The translations under genes were made by a program, and so were the position numbers. 64,000 bases of DNA, taken from the NCBI GenBank assembly GCA_020091685.1, contig CM034599.1, positions 32,837,920 to 32,901,919 on the forward strand, written 5' to 3'. The DNA is from Lutjanus erythropterus. Lineage: Eukaryota; Chordata; Actinopteri; Lutjaniformes; Lutjanidae. A model generated the notes under the pieces. The model saw only the letters and a program-made list of their open reading frames with translations. It had not been told where the DNA came from and ran no database searches. Each line of letters begins with the position of its first letter. Positions within the stretch are counted from its first letter, which is position 1. Shown here in pieces: positions 1-10,015 of the stretch.

Positions 1-218
1 TCTTTCATTATTTTTTGATTAAATCTTGTCATTATATGGCTTAAAGCAAATGTGGTGCTGCGGTTGGTCATGTTCACATGTGTGCAGCATCACTCTGTGT
101 TTATATGTGTTAGTGTGTTTGTAAGTGAGAGCTGCCGTCCAAGTGTTAGAGATTAATCGGTTTAGTGAAAAGAGAGCTAATTATAGCAGACTGGGGCCTG
201 TACTCAATGCCTAGATCA

Positions 219-264
219 TGCCTCTCTCCTCTCTCTCTGTATCTCTCTCTCACACACACACTGT
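219..264. repeat. CT/CA microsatellite
   Basis: Short interrupted run of CT dinucleotides passing into CA dinucleotides. It is ordinary simple sequence and explains the arginine/glutamate-rich shadow frame on the minus strand. Confidence 0.85.
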
Positions 265-924
265 ACATATAAATACAGAGTAATTAAATAATAATTTAGA
301 CTTGGAAGCCTGCTCTCATGTGCTGTACACCTCAGTGTTGCTGTGTGAGTCATATTGAAACCAGTAATGCCTGCCACCTGTGGGCCCCTCTTTGTTTGCA
401 TGGCCATATTGCAGTATGCACTGAGTGAACTGAGTGATTTGATTGATTATAGATACAAGATGCTTAATTAAACTCCTAACCATAAGGGAAAATGAAAACC
501 GAAGCAAGGTGCTAGACGACGCCAGCATTCACTTGTTGCAATTACGGGATTTTATTCCTGGAGGACTGTCTTGGTAGATACCTCAGTTTGAGTATTGTTT
601 ACTCCATATGCTTGTTTAGTTTGTTATGATGGGAGTCTGGCCTTTATACTCCCTGGAGGCCCTGTGGCCATATGTGCTGCTTGCTCCAGCCTACACAGTT
701 GGACTGCGTCCCTTTGTGTTGGCTAACAACCACTCAAAAAAATATCAAGCTCCTCAATAAAACAGTGACGGAGTGCTACTTGGGCATCTGGCATTTCTTT
801 TACCTGTTCTCTCATGAGGATGAATCGCGGTACTTTATTAAAAAATCATGAAGTACAGTAGAAATCCTTATAAATCCCTCCAAATCGAGGATAAACATCT
901 AAAAGCTTCATGTTGGGATGGACA
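265..924. other. No recognisable feature
   Basis: AT-rich sequence with only very short open frames. I see no splice-flanked exon, no repeat that I recognise and no RNA gene. Confidence 0.6.
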
Positions 925-1727
925 TTTTGTTGCACTTTTACAGTACACTTAAGACATCACCAGCTGTACCTAGAAAAACTAATATTAATACGATCTTTAT
1001 TAGACAGTATTAGACCCTTTATTACACCCTTATTAGACTTTATTAGAGCGTAATTATGGACACATTACAACAGAACTGTACCATAAACTGAAGTGAACTC
1101 ATACATCTGCTGATTGAGACATGTTCTTTAGCTGGTGCCAAACAGTGGCTGAGTAGCCAAGAGCAATGTCTAAAAAATACACATTATTAGCCTAAAATTT
1201 ACATGATTGCAGTCATTCATGAACAAAATATTCCTCTAACACTGTAATTCTGGCCTCTTCTTGGTAGATCTTGTCCTTAATTTACAGTACAATTCTGTCA
1301 TAATGTGTCCCTAATTACCCTCTAATAAAGTCTAATAAGGGCCTAACAGTGGGAAACAATGTAGTTTAGTTTACAGTACAGTCTGTTGTAATAAGCCCCT
1401 AATTACCCTCTAGTGAAGTCTAATAAGGGTCTAACAGTGGGAAACAATGCAGTTTAGTTTACAGTACAGTTCTGTTGTGATAAACCCCTAATTATCCTCT
1501 AATGAAGGTTAATAAGAGTCTAACAGTGGGAAACAGTGCACTTTAGTTTACAGTACAGTCCTCTTGTAAAGTGTCCTTGATTACCTTCTTATAACTCTAA
1601 TAAGGGTTTAATAAAGGGTCTAATACTGTCTAATGACGAACATTATTTTTAGTTTTTGTCCAATTTATTCAAAGTAGAGCTTGTTAAGTCTTATTAGTGT
1701 ACTGGAAAATGAAGTGTGACCAAAATT
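925..1727. mobile_element. Fold-back (MITE-like) DNA element with internal tandem repeat
   Basis: The two ends are inverted copies of each other. The left arm (about 925-1085) reads TTGCACTTTTACAGTACAC, then TTAGACAGTATTAGACCC, then a GGACAC...AACTGTAC...AAGTG stretch. The right arm (about 1541-1727) repeats these blocks in reverse complement and in the same order. The arms are over 100 bp with indels. There is no open frame of note between them, so the element is non-autonomous. I could not define a convincing target-site duplication, so the exact ends are uncertain by about 10 bp. The family is not identified. Confidence 0.8.
1275..1635. repeat. Tandem repeat, about 88-bp unit, about 4 copies
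   Basis: Inside the fold-back element the block TTTAGTTTACAGTACAGT recurs at about 1278, 1364, 1452 and 1541, giving spacings of 86, 88 and 89 bp. Each unit also carries CTAATTACCCTCTAAT and CTAACAGTGGGAAACA. Copies are diverged by several substitutions. The last unit merges into the right arm, so the array grew from the subterminal sequence. Confidence 0.85.
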
Positions 1728-1829
1728 TTCTATAAAAACAGAAGCTTACTGGGAGCCAGACTGTGTGTGCAAATACTCATTGCTTTTCTCAGTACTGGGC
1801 TGCGTCTTTCTGTGTGACCTCTGTAATCC

Positions 1830-2280
1830 CAAAGCTGTTGACCAATCCCCAGCATGGCTCCCATCCTGCTCCTTCGCCCCGGTGACAAGTCGTTTAACAA
1901 CGCTGACTCCAGCCGCGGACAAGCCCCTGTTTGCCCAGCAGCCATCGATGTGGCCTGTCTGGAAATATCGAGGTCAGGCTAAGCCACTCTGCAGCGGTTT
2001 CTAGGGCACGACACATATCAGAACTGCACTAGAGTTGAAATCTAGTTCAAACAGCAGCTGGGGGAGGCAGGGGAGGTGTGGTGACGTCAGCTAAGTCCCC
2101 CAAACAGGAACACCACCATCTCCCTCCCACCCCCGCCTACTTCATAATAACACAGAGCACAGGGACAAACGGCTCGCCCTGGTGGGGCGTCAATTGGACC
2201 TGCAGGAGGCTGCGTGAAGTTAATATGGATAAGTGGTTAAGCTGCACTGTGGGATTGAACCTTTCACAATGATATGTGAC
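1830..2280. promoter_or_regulatory. GC-richer block with CCAAT motif and perfect CRE
   Basis: This stretch is clearly richer in G and C than its surroundings and carries no repeat that I recognise. A CCAAT motif lies near 1841 and a palindromic TGACGTCA (the cAMP-response element consensus) at 2082-2089, followed by C-rich sequence. Short open frames (1765-2004 and 2078-2272) match nothing I know. It could be a distal enhancer, a promoter of an unannotated transcript, or a chance motif cluster. The regulatory reading is inference. Confidence 0.25.
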
Positions 2281-3244
2281 AGCACCTACAAGTGTGTGGA
2301 AATGAAAGCGAGCGCCCGACTTGAACCCTCTTCAAATCCACACACGGACAAGTTGTGCAGTGCCTCTGTGCATTAGCCACTCAGATTGTTTGCCGATTAA
2401 AGCTCCTTATGTCCCTGCCCACATTTTGATCCTACACTAAGACTGCGGTTTTTAAATAACACAGAATCTGCTTATTTTTTCATGAGCAGGAGTTCTTCCA
2501 CTGTCAGCTTTTTTTATGGTAACAAAAAGTGTTATGTAAGGAACTTAACTACAAGGAAAAATGGTCGTCTTCCTCGCTGCTATTGCCATTTTTATGAGGA
2601 AATGAAATGGCTTGACACTTGTAAAACGCCTAAATGTTCCTCCCAGGCGGAGGTGAAAATAGAGAACACACTGTAGTGTCCTGCTTTTTTTTTTGTCGAA
2701 GGCCTTAAGGGACAGCAGCTCACAGGTTATTATCACCCTGTGAAAGGTTACAAATCAATACTTGTCATGACAGCAAATTCTCTTTTTTCCCCCAAAGTAC
2801 AGCTCTGCTATAAAATGAGAATCTGTAATCTCTTCCTCCTCCCCTCCTCCTTCAAAGCTCAGGACATAATAATCTGACAGAGGCAGGGTGATAGTTTTTT
2901 TTTTGTTTTTTTTTTGATACGGTATGTGGATTTTTGGATTTGTGATATAACTACAGTCTGGGTACAGCATAACCAGGACAGTGACAAAGCAGATCTGTCT
3001 AAATATCGAGTGAAGTGATTATCTGGCAATATTTAGGAGAATGCACTGGCTGTAGTGACATAAAGGATTTGATAAAATTTAGACAGTGATCATTAACTCA
3101 GCATATTGGATAGTTTTTAATTAGGGAGGACAGGACAAACAGAATTATGATTATTGATTTTTTTATATTGAGTGTTTTGTCCCTTCACATCTTTCTTTCC
3201 TTCTCCGCATCATTCTTTGCTATGCTGAGCCTCCCTCCCTGCAG
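2281..3244. other. No recognisable feature
   Basis: Mixed-composition sequence with poly-T runs near 2685 and 2897-2915 and a CCTCCTCCCC tract near 2840. Open frames are short and low in complexity. Nothing is assignable. Confidence 0.55.
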
Positions 3245-3347
3245 GTTAGATTAGGGCTACATAACAATTATTTTAACTATCATTTGTATATCGTTCTGTC
3301 AATCAACTAATTGATTAATTCACTAATTATTTCAGCTCTAGTTGGGC
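3245..3347. mobile_element. Internally deleted ATTAATC-type MITE remnant
   Basis: The segment begins TTAGGGCTAC and ends TTTCAGCTCTAG, which are near-inverted ends. Between them are degenerate inverted blocks of the AATTGATTAATTC type. This is the hallmark of a very common teleost MITE whose longer copies occur at 13585-13720 and 27690-27955. Only about 100 bp survive, so the middle is missing. Confidence 0.55.
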
Positions 3348-3599
3348 TGTGCTTACCTTATGCTGTGTTTATGTAACATGGGAATATTCAGTGGATTAAA
3401 GCAGAGTTTAAAGCAGTGACTTGGAAAGGTTCATTTTATGTAATTATTTCTTTTAAGTAGCACTAATTATCTTAGGTCTCCATATTAAAGGCAGTTCAGA
3501 ACAGTTAACCAGATACTATGCTGCAAACTCATTGTTTAGATTTTTCCAACCCTCATCTTGACCGTTTTGATTTACTCTCATTGCTCTCATCAGTGCCAT

Positions 3600-3810
3600 T
3601 TTTAGCCACAACAGGCAGCTGCTCAGAAGCCCCAATAAACGTCACTGTACACTACCTGTGCCTCGTCAGACAGCAGACAGACAAAGTCAGCAACTAGCTG
3701 GTGAACACAGACCTTTTGTTGCTGAAGAGTCAGATGCTTCCCTCAGGAGTAGGTGGAGACCAAAACATGAAGACATACCCCAGAGGAGGAGCTATTTAGC
3801 TCAGTTTGCC
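3600..3810 (-). mobile_element. Fragment of ~1-kb interspersed repeat (minus orientation)
   Basis: Read on the minus strand this contains TTTTGGTCTCCACCTACTCC, then CTGAGGGAAGCATCTG, then TTCACCAGCTAGTTGCTGAC and TTTGTCTGTCTGCTGTCTG. The same blocks in the same order occur on the plus strand at 7740-7860, and a weaker set at 45130-45240. The open frame 3658-4011 runs through the fragment and is not taken as a gene. Confidence 0.65.
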
Positions 3811-4139
3811 ATGAATCTTAAAACTGCTGCAAACTCACTGCTCACTGAGACAAAGCAGCCCTTCCTCCCTCTACCAACGGTACCTGCAGGCGGTAAATCA
3901 CACCCAAGGGACGAGGACAGACTGATTCTGATGTCTGTGTTCTTCAGTTCTTCTGAACTTCAGTTAGTATTTGATTCTAGGATTATATTATTTATTTTAT
4001 TAACATTTTAGATTTGTTTCCAGTGAGATATTAATAAGTATATACAGTGAATTTGCTGTTGTAAACATACTGTTGCTGCTCTAGAAACATTTACGCATAG
4101 TTATATTTAAAATTCAATTCTAATCCTGTCTTGAATGTA

Positions 4140-4490
4140 TCCTTTTAAATAATTAATTATTTTAAAATTTAAAAAGCAATTATTTAGTAATGAAAAATAA
4201 ACCATAAGTGTTGTTTTCAAGGGGCAGCAGAATCCAAAATACAGGTTGGTTAAGCCTGTTCAAGGCAATGTGACTGTGAGTATTATAATAAAATATTTTA
4301 CTAAATTCAGATACATGGTGAATTATTGTTTTCAAGTGCTTAAAATCCATACTAATTCTCTGTTATATCTTCAATGCTATTGTAGGTATGACCATGAAGT
4401 TGGCATTAAATTTAATTCTAAGTGGTAATAAAAAGGTCTTAAAAGTCTTAAATTTAACTTGGAGAACCCTGGAGGTACCCTGTACCAATT
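4140..4490. mobile_element. Diverged 'GTCTTAAAAGTCTTAAATTT' repeat fragment
   Basis: The block at 4435-4485 (AAGGTCTTAAAAGTCTTAAA, then a CTTGGAGAACCCTG-type motif) matches the end of the fuller copy at 28310-28615, where the same two motifs occur. The upstream part, around 4140-4430, is AT-rich and cannot be aligned with confidence. Confidence 0.45.
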
Positions 4491-4869
4491 AATGTTAACC
4501 TTGTTCTGTATCTGTTCAATGTGTAAGTTAGCATATAAGCCTGAAACAATAATAAATCTGCTACACTGTTTTGAGTGATAGCTTGAGCCAACAAAGACTA
4601 ACAACTAAAATGTACCACAGAGTAATACCTGTCAATGTATTGTTATTTTTATTGTACTGTATGTACTGTGTATTAAACTGTTACATATGAATGTAACAGT
4701 TATAGCTGTTGTTAATATTATTACATGGTATTGTACAAGTTTATTTTTACATGTTTTAATAGGCAACACTGAACTCTGGGTTTAACCTACAAAGGCAAAA
4801 GACAAACCAAACAGAAACATTTCCGACACGTTTCATACACAGTAATGTTCATGCCTCATTTTTGTAGTG

Positions 4870-5640
4870 GCTTACCACCTTATTTTCAAACTTTTTATTT
4901 TTAATTTACAAAGTGAACGACACAGTCATAATTCCTTGCCACAAATGTTCTATATGTTTACCCCTTGACTGATAGATATTTTTTTAAATGTTTTTCTTAC
5001 CCTTTGTTTTTTAAACAGACTTGTTCCCCAAGTGCATACTGGCTTATAGTTTGTAGCAGGTTTCTTTGGCTTTGTATATTATCTGCAATTTTAAAGTCAA
5101 TTATATCACAGAATTTAATACATTTAAATTAGTACATAGCGTGTTGGTTGTTTCATAGTAATTTGATCTATTTATAATTCTTATAGCTCTCTTCTGCAGC
5201 ATGAAAACTGGATTTGTGTTGGTTTTGGATGTGACCCTCCATACCTCCACACAGTAGATTATGTATGGGACTATGAATGAGTAATGATTTCTGATTCAAG
5301 ATATCTGTAAATTTACAATTTAGACACTTTACAATTATCATTTATATACAGTAAACAGCTCAGTACATAGCGCTGAACATTGTGGTACCCCACAGGTCAC
5401 CCTCAGTAAAACTGATTCAACATTATTTATTTGTACATAGTGGGACATTGATCCCTCTTATACTGTATCCTTCCATTTTCTTCATTAATAACCTATGTAT
5501 CAATAGAATTGAATGCTTTTTTAAGTCCATAAACACCCACATAGTATTTTCTTTGTTCTCCATTGCAGTAGATATTTCTTCTACCAGCTCTATTACTGCC
5601 ATTTATAATGTACTGTAGACACTTTTAATGCATTTCTCAG
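4870..5640 (-). pseudogene. LINE (L2/CR1-like) reverse transcriptase remnant
   Basis: On the minus strand the peptides encode a decayed non-LTR retrotransposon polymerase. First comes AVIELVEEIS and VFMDLKK, the aspartate-bearing RT block. After a one-base shift in an A-run near 5517 comes AFNSID, then LLMKKMEGYSIRGI, YVQINNVES and TCGVPQ. The conserved FADD/YxDD region is deleted. Sequence resumes at about 5280-4900 with SFIVPYIIYCVEVW and LQKRAIRIIN, typical of the domain downstream of RT. Several stops and frameshifts show it is dead. The family name is judged from motif wording only. Confidence 0.8.
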
Positions 5641-5646
5641 TCTACT

Positions 5647-5932
5647 ATGTTGTACTGTATCCTACTCAACTTTCTCTCCCTGTTCAGTTATGATAAACTA
5701 AATTAATCATCAATGACATTGTTTTTTACTCAGTTGCAAAGATGCTGGGATTGTGCTCAGAATGACAGCTTCACACCTACACAATACCTTTTGTGTCTTC
5801 TGCGTCTGTCATCTCGCCTTCATCTTCTCTGTCCTTTCACCCTTCCCCGCTCTTTCTCTCAACCTCTCTTGTTGCCATAGCCACACTATCAACTGCTTCC
5901 AGCATATGGGAGGTGATCGCGTTTAAAATTAC
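5647..5932. repeat. 286-bp duplicated segment, copy 1
   Basis: This segment matches 23961-24246 in the same orientation, at about 90% identity in the core by eye. Shared blocks include GATGTTGGGATTG-like sequence (TGCTGGGATTGTGCTC), ACACCTACACAATACCTTTT, CTTGTTGCCATAGCCACAC and GTGATCGCGTTTAAAATTAC. Identity drops abruptly outside. The plus-strand frame reads SLVAIATLSTAS in both copies, but neither copy has a long clean frame. GTTGCCATAG at 5871-5880 resembles half of an RFX X-box. It could be a repeat-family member or a constrained non-coding element. Confidence 0.85.
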
Positions 5933-7312
5933 ATATCTCACTGAGATGAAATCTTGCAGCACAAGGATTTTTTTTCTTAACACAGTGCGAGGATTTGCTC
6001 CCAGCAGATAGTATTTCCCTGCCTTCACGTTTCCTATTCCATGCTATCACTCTGACTGTAGGTTCTCTTAGATTTTTCTATCGTGCTGCATTTTCTTCAT
6101 CTCGCTTTTTCAGCTGTGTCTCTTAGTGAAGATTTCGATGTCCTGGAAGGTGTTACCTCCAGGTTCACCAGGTATTTTGTAAAGGGCAACTTCCTCATAG
6201 AGGTCACCATATTGATGTAAGAATTTAGGTCGAGCTTAGCTGGTTGCAAAAAGCAGTATCAGATAAGTCCACCACCAGAAAGTTTTAAAACATATTTGGG
6301 ATATTTTAGGCACAATTTATTTTAGGCAATATTTTTCAGTTTCTTTTAATAATCTTGAACACCTTCCTGTGTAATTTCCTCTCCTGTGGAGGTCTCATGA
6401 TTATAGCGTTGCCGCTCGGCTTAGAGCCCAGGCCAAACTGACAGGTGTAGGAGTGTTAGGAGAGCCTTGGCGGAGTTAATTTGGATTAACTGCCTTGGCG
6501 CTAAATGGGAGGCGTTTTCACAGGGGGCTTTATCTTCACACAGGATTCAGCCACCCCGCACACATCTGAGCAAATGCCAGACCTAAAGGGTGGGGTCTGA
6601 TGGGTACCTCCTGCTTCTGCTGCTCAGACTGACACGAGTCGAAGCTTCATGATGCACAGCTCTGACAGTAACAGAGTCATTGTTGAGGAGTAGTCATGGC
6701 TGTGCGCTCTGTGACTGACAGGCAAAGACGCAGGACTGACACAACCTGAATTAATCTTTACGGCGTATACATGGTGCATATCATTTATTTTGCATGCTCT
6801 CGTATATTTGAACGTGTAACTCGCCAAGAAATCTACAACTCCCCGCCCTCAGATGTATGAGGACATAATTGAAGGTTTTTAATTTGTGCTTGCGTGGGAC
6901 CAGGTAAAGCTTGACAGCTCCTTGGCCCTGAAGGTCCATCCATCCATTGCTAATGAGGCAGAGTGAGTGAGGCTTGTAGCAGCCAGTGACTCACCCCTCC
7001 TGCGTGCACTCACATGAAATGCCCACAGTTACGTTCACCTGCATTCCTGTTGGCCGTGTGCCTGTTTGAATTTGGTGATGCACGGGACTGTTTATGGGCT
7101 GCTATTTTAGGAGGTGCCTCCATGAATTTATCATTGCTTGGATCAGTGAGATACTGTTTGACTGGTGCTGGTTCATGCAAAGGCAAGAGCGAGCAATTTA
7201 AATACCACTCCTCAAACAGCTAAACCTTCACTGATTTATGTTTTTGGCCTCTGGGGGGCAGCAGAACAAGATGAAAACACATCTATACCTCCTTATAAAG
7301 TCAACATGGTAG
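5933..7312. other. Unique-looking sequence, no gene seen
   Basis: I see no recognisable repeat or domain. The stretch around 6370-6620 is somewhat GC-rich and free of simple repeats, which would fit non-coding conservation, but this cannot be tested here. Confidence 0.5.
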
Positions 7313-7618
7313 TAGGGCTGGGAAATGTATCTTGATATTGCGATATGGCAGAAGTGTTGTCCTGTCCTGTTTTTAAAGGCTGCATTATAGTAAAGTGATA
7401 TAATTTTCTGAACTTACCAGACTGTTCTAGCTCTTCTATTATTTGCCTTTACCCTTAGTCATTATATCCACTTTACAGATGACAATTTATCAAAAATCTC
7501 ATTGTGTTAATATTTTGCGAAAGCACCAATAGTCATCCCTATAATACTGTTGTAGTATCAGTATTGAGGTTTTCTATCTGGTCAAAAATACTGTGATATT
7601 TAATCACCCAGTCCTACT
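7313..7618. mobile_element. MITE with TAGGGCTGGG ends
   Basis: The left end TAGGGCTGGGAAAT and the right end ATCACCCAGTCCTA are inverted copies. The interior, with GATATTGCGATAT at the left, ATTTGCCTTTACCC in the middle and GTCAAAAATACTGTGATAT at the right, is characteristic of an abundant teleost non-autonomous DNA element. It holds no coding sequence. The 8-bp target duplication is not clear. Confidence 0.75.
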
Positions 7619-7739
7619 ATAAGATTATCACATCTTTGTAGTATTTGTGAATTCACAGTATTTTATGGCATGTTATTTGAGAAAAGAAAAGAAAAGAGAA
7701 AGCATGAATGATGAATGAAAAGGACAATATTTAACCAAA

Positions 7740-8740
7740 TTTTTTGCTCTGTTTTGGTCTCCACCCACTCCTGAGGGAAATATTTGTCTCTGTAGGAGAT
7801 AAGTGCTCCATTATTTTCACCGGCTAGCCACTAACTTTGTCTTTCTGCTGTCTGGTTTCTGGGCATGTAGAGTACAGTGTATTTGTCTCAAAATGTGAAG
7901 TGAATTTTAGACACAGCGTGATGGCATATGAGGTCTACAGTGCTCAGGGCTGTGCAAACTGGGGTGAAGATACACTCATTCAAACTGAAAATTTTTCAAA
8001 CAAAAGAGTCATGCTTGGGCCTTTATGAATTTGACATTTCTTCAAAATATACAGCAATTTGAGGGAAAATAAGAGTGTCTAACGGAAAATAGAGAAGAAC
8101 TGAAGTTCCTGGTGAGTTCTGAGATCAGGTGGAGACTGAGCTACCAGACAAACACACACTCAGGTACACTCTGACAGTGCACACAGTCAGCTAACTAGCT
8201 TATAATTAATGTCTGTAAATTAGAGGAAAATATGGTTTGTGAGAGCAGTAAGAATTAATCAGAACAGTAAAGTTTAGCTCATAAAATTAGCAAAAAAATG
8301 AGCTGAAAGACACTAAAATTCCCCAAAGCTGACAGTAAATGCAGAATTGGATGATAACATTTTGTGAGTTCATCAGAACATCAGAACAGAAACAAAATAA
8401 AACTCACCAAAAACATCTTGGTTAATCTTTCCATTGTTCCAACAATCACCAAGTCTGATTTGGTCAAAATAAACCCTTGATTCATGGCGTGAAGGAGCAT
8501 GGAGCGTGCAGAGTAGGTGACACACTACAGTGGCAGCACTGTCATCAGCACAGGAGCGAGCTCCATGGTGTGCTGCTGGAATTTTATAACTGAGCTATAG
8601 GAGGACACACACTTATACCTTCTCTGACTGTGTGAAAATCTGATGTTTTCAAATCTGATTTAGTGTGGCACACTGAAAGAAAAAGAAGAAGTCATTTAAT
8701 ATTTGTATTTGTAGTTGGGTACAGCCCTAGATCAGCACAG
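7740..8740 (+). mobile_element. ~1-kb interspersed repeat, fuller copy
   Basis: It starts with TGCTCTGTTTTGGTCTCCAC and ACTCCTGAGGGAAATA, passes through CTAGCCACTAACTTTGTC and TTTCTGCTGTCTGG, and ends with TGGAATTTTAT..CTGAGC and TTCTCTGACTGTGTG. The same start and end motifs bracket 45120-45790. A right-end TACAGCCCTAG (8723-8733) suggests a DNA element with an AGGGCTGTA-type terminus. No transposase is encoded. Family unknown to me. Confidence 0.65.
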
Positions 8741-8823
8741 CTTTATAGTTAAGCATTTCCATTGACAAGTGTGACACCAATCAATTAAATTCTATTGCAG
8801 TATCACTGAAAATGAAGAGCATG

Positions 8824-9051
8824 GACTTTTTTTTTTACTGCAGCCATTTTGACATGAAATGATACGATAAACACAGGTGTTACCATTAAGGTTATGTTAG
8901 GTCAAACAGAGTCAGGATGCAGCTATTGTGCCTGTTGGCTTACTGGAAAGGCTCTGCTACACTAAATGGAATGCAGCCTTAATTAGTATCATTATAACAC
9001 CTGTGTTTACCCTACTATTTTATATCAATATGGCTGCTGTGAAAAGGTCTT
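8824..9051. mobile_element. Palindromic non-autonomous element
   Basis: The left arm (8824-8895) carries CTGCAGCCATTTTGACATG and AAACACAGGTGTTACCAT. The right arm (about 8980-9051) carries the inverse, with ATAACACCTGTGTTTACCC and CAATATGGCTGCTGTG. The arms are about 70 bp around a ~85-bp loop. It is non-coding. Single-arm relatives occur at 13719-13792 and weakly at 61033-61075. Confidence 0.8.
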
Positions 9052-9607
9052 TGGTGTCAGAGGTGCGCCATATAAACAGTTGCTTTACCTCCAATTAGAT
9101 TTAATATCTATGCCAATGCTGTTTTCCCATTAACTACTTAATTCAAAAGTTCACATGGTTTACCAGCAATTATGCATGAAACCCAGAATGATATAGCTTT
9201 GACTCACCCATCATTGAATCTGAATGAGTTCTTCCCTTCAGAACTGCTCTGCCCACCTGCTCCTGTGTACGCTGACAAACAGCGGGGCCCTTCGATCACG
9301 CTTTACGTGCTCAAGACATCTGGCAGCTCAACAGGTTCAAACCCATATCCACTGTATAATACCCATATAAAGATAAATTGTCTTTTGAATTCGCTCTGGT
9401 GTTGTGTGTTACGGCAAGATGGGCTAACAGGTTGCAGATCATTCACCCAGCATTAGTGTTGGAAAACCATTTAAGACCTCTGCCATCTGGAGGGTCTTAG
9501 ACAGATGCAGAGTTCATAAGTTGCAAATATGTGATAGAACATTTGTAGTATAGGTATATAACAGGTGTTCCCTGGATAAACATAGAAGGAAAGAAAAGTT
9601 AGATTAG
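9052..9607. other. No recognisable feature
   Basis: The best open frame (9172-9456, 94 codons) has no recognisable domain and no splice or promoter context that would support it. Confidence 0.5.
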
Positions 9608-10015
9608 ACATCTAGAGATAAAGGTATCAGAGAGGGTAGATAAGAAGGGAAGAAAAAGGAAAATGTGTGAAATGATATCCTTACACAAGTTCTATTAAAT
9701 GCATTAACCCTGACAAATTTAACTTTCTATTTGAATCTGTAGGAGCAATTAGAGCATAGTAAATAGGAGGATATCATTGTTGGCTTAAAATTATTCTTGA
9801 ATTTGCTGCTCAGAAATAGCAGTGGTAATTCTCCATAATTTTTATGTAAAGTGATGCAGAGATGCAGATTTCCAAGCAATATATTTTATGAGAAAATGTG
9901 TGCAGATATGGAGGGGTAATGGTTGTAATATATCTACTAAAATGTTGTTTTTGTAGTTTATAATCCTGGACTCATTAAAGTATCAAATAAATGTTGAAAA
10001 TGGGATGAAACTTCG
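9608..10015 (+). repeat. ~410-bp local duplication, copy A
   Basis: This aligns with 11449-11863 in direct orientation. Shared blocks in order include AAGAAAAAGGAAAATGTG, TCTGTAGGAGCAATTA, AATAGGAGGATAT, TTTGCTGCTCAGA, CCATAATTTTTATG, GGGTAATGGTTGTAATATAT and TATCAAATAAA. Identity is about 75% by eye with small indels. Neither copy has an open frame across it, so this is a non-coding duplication or two insertions of one repeat family. Confidence 0.85.
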
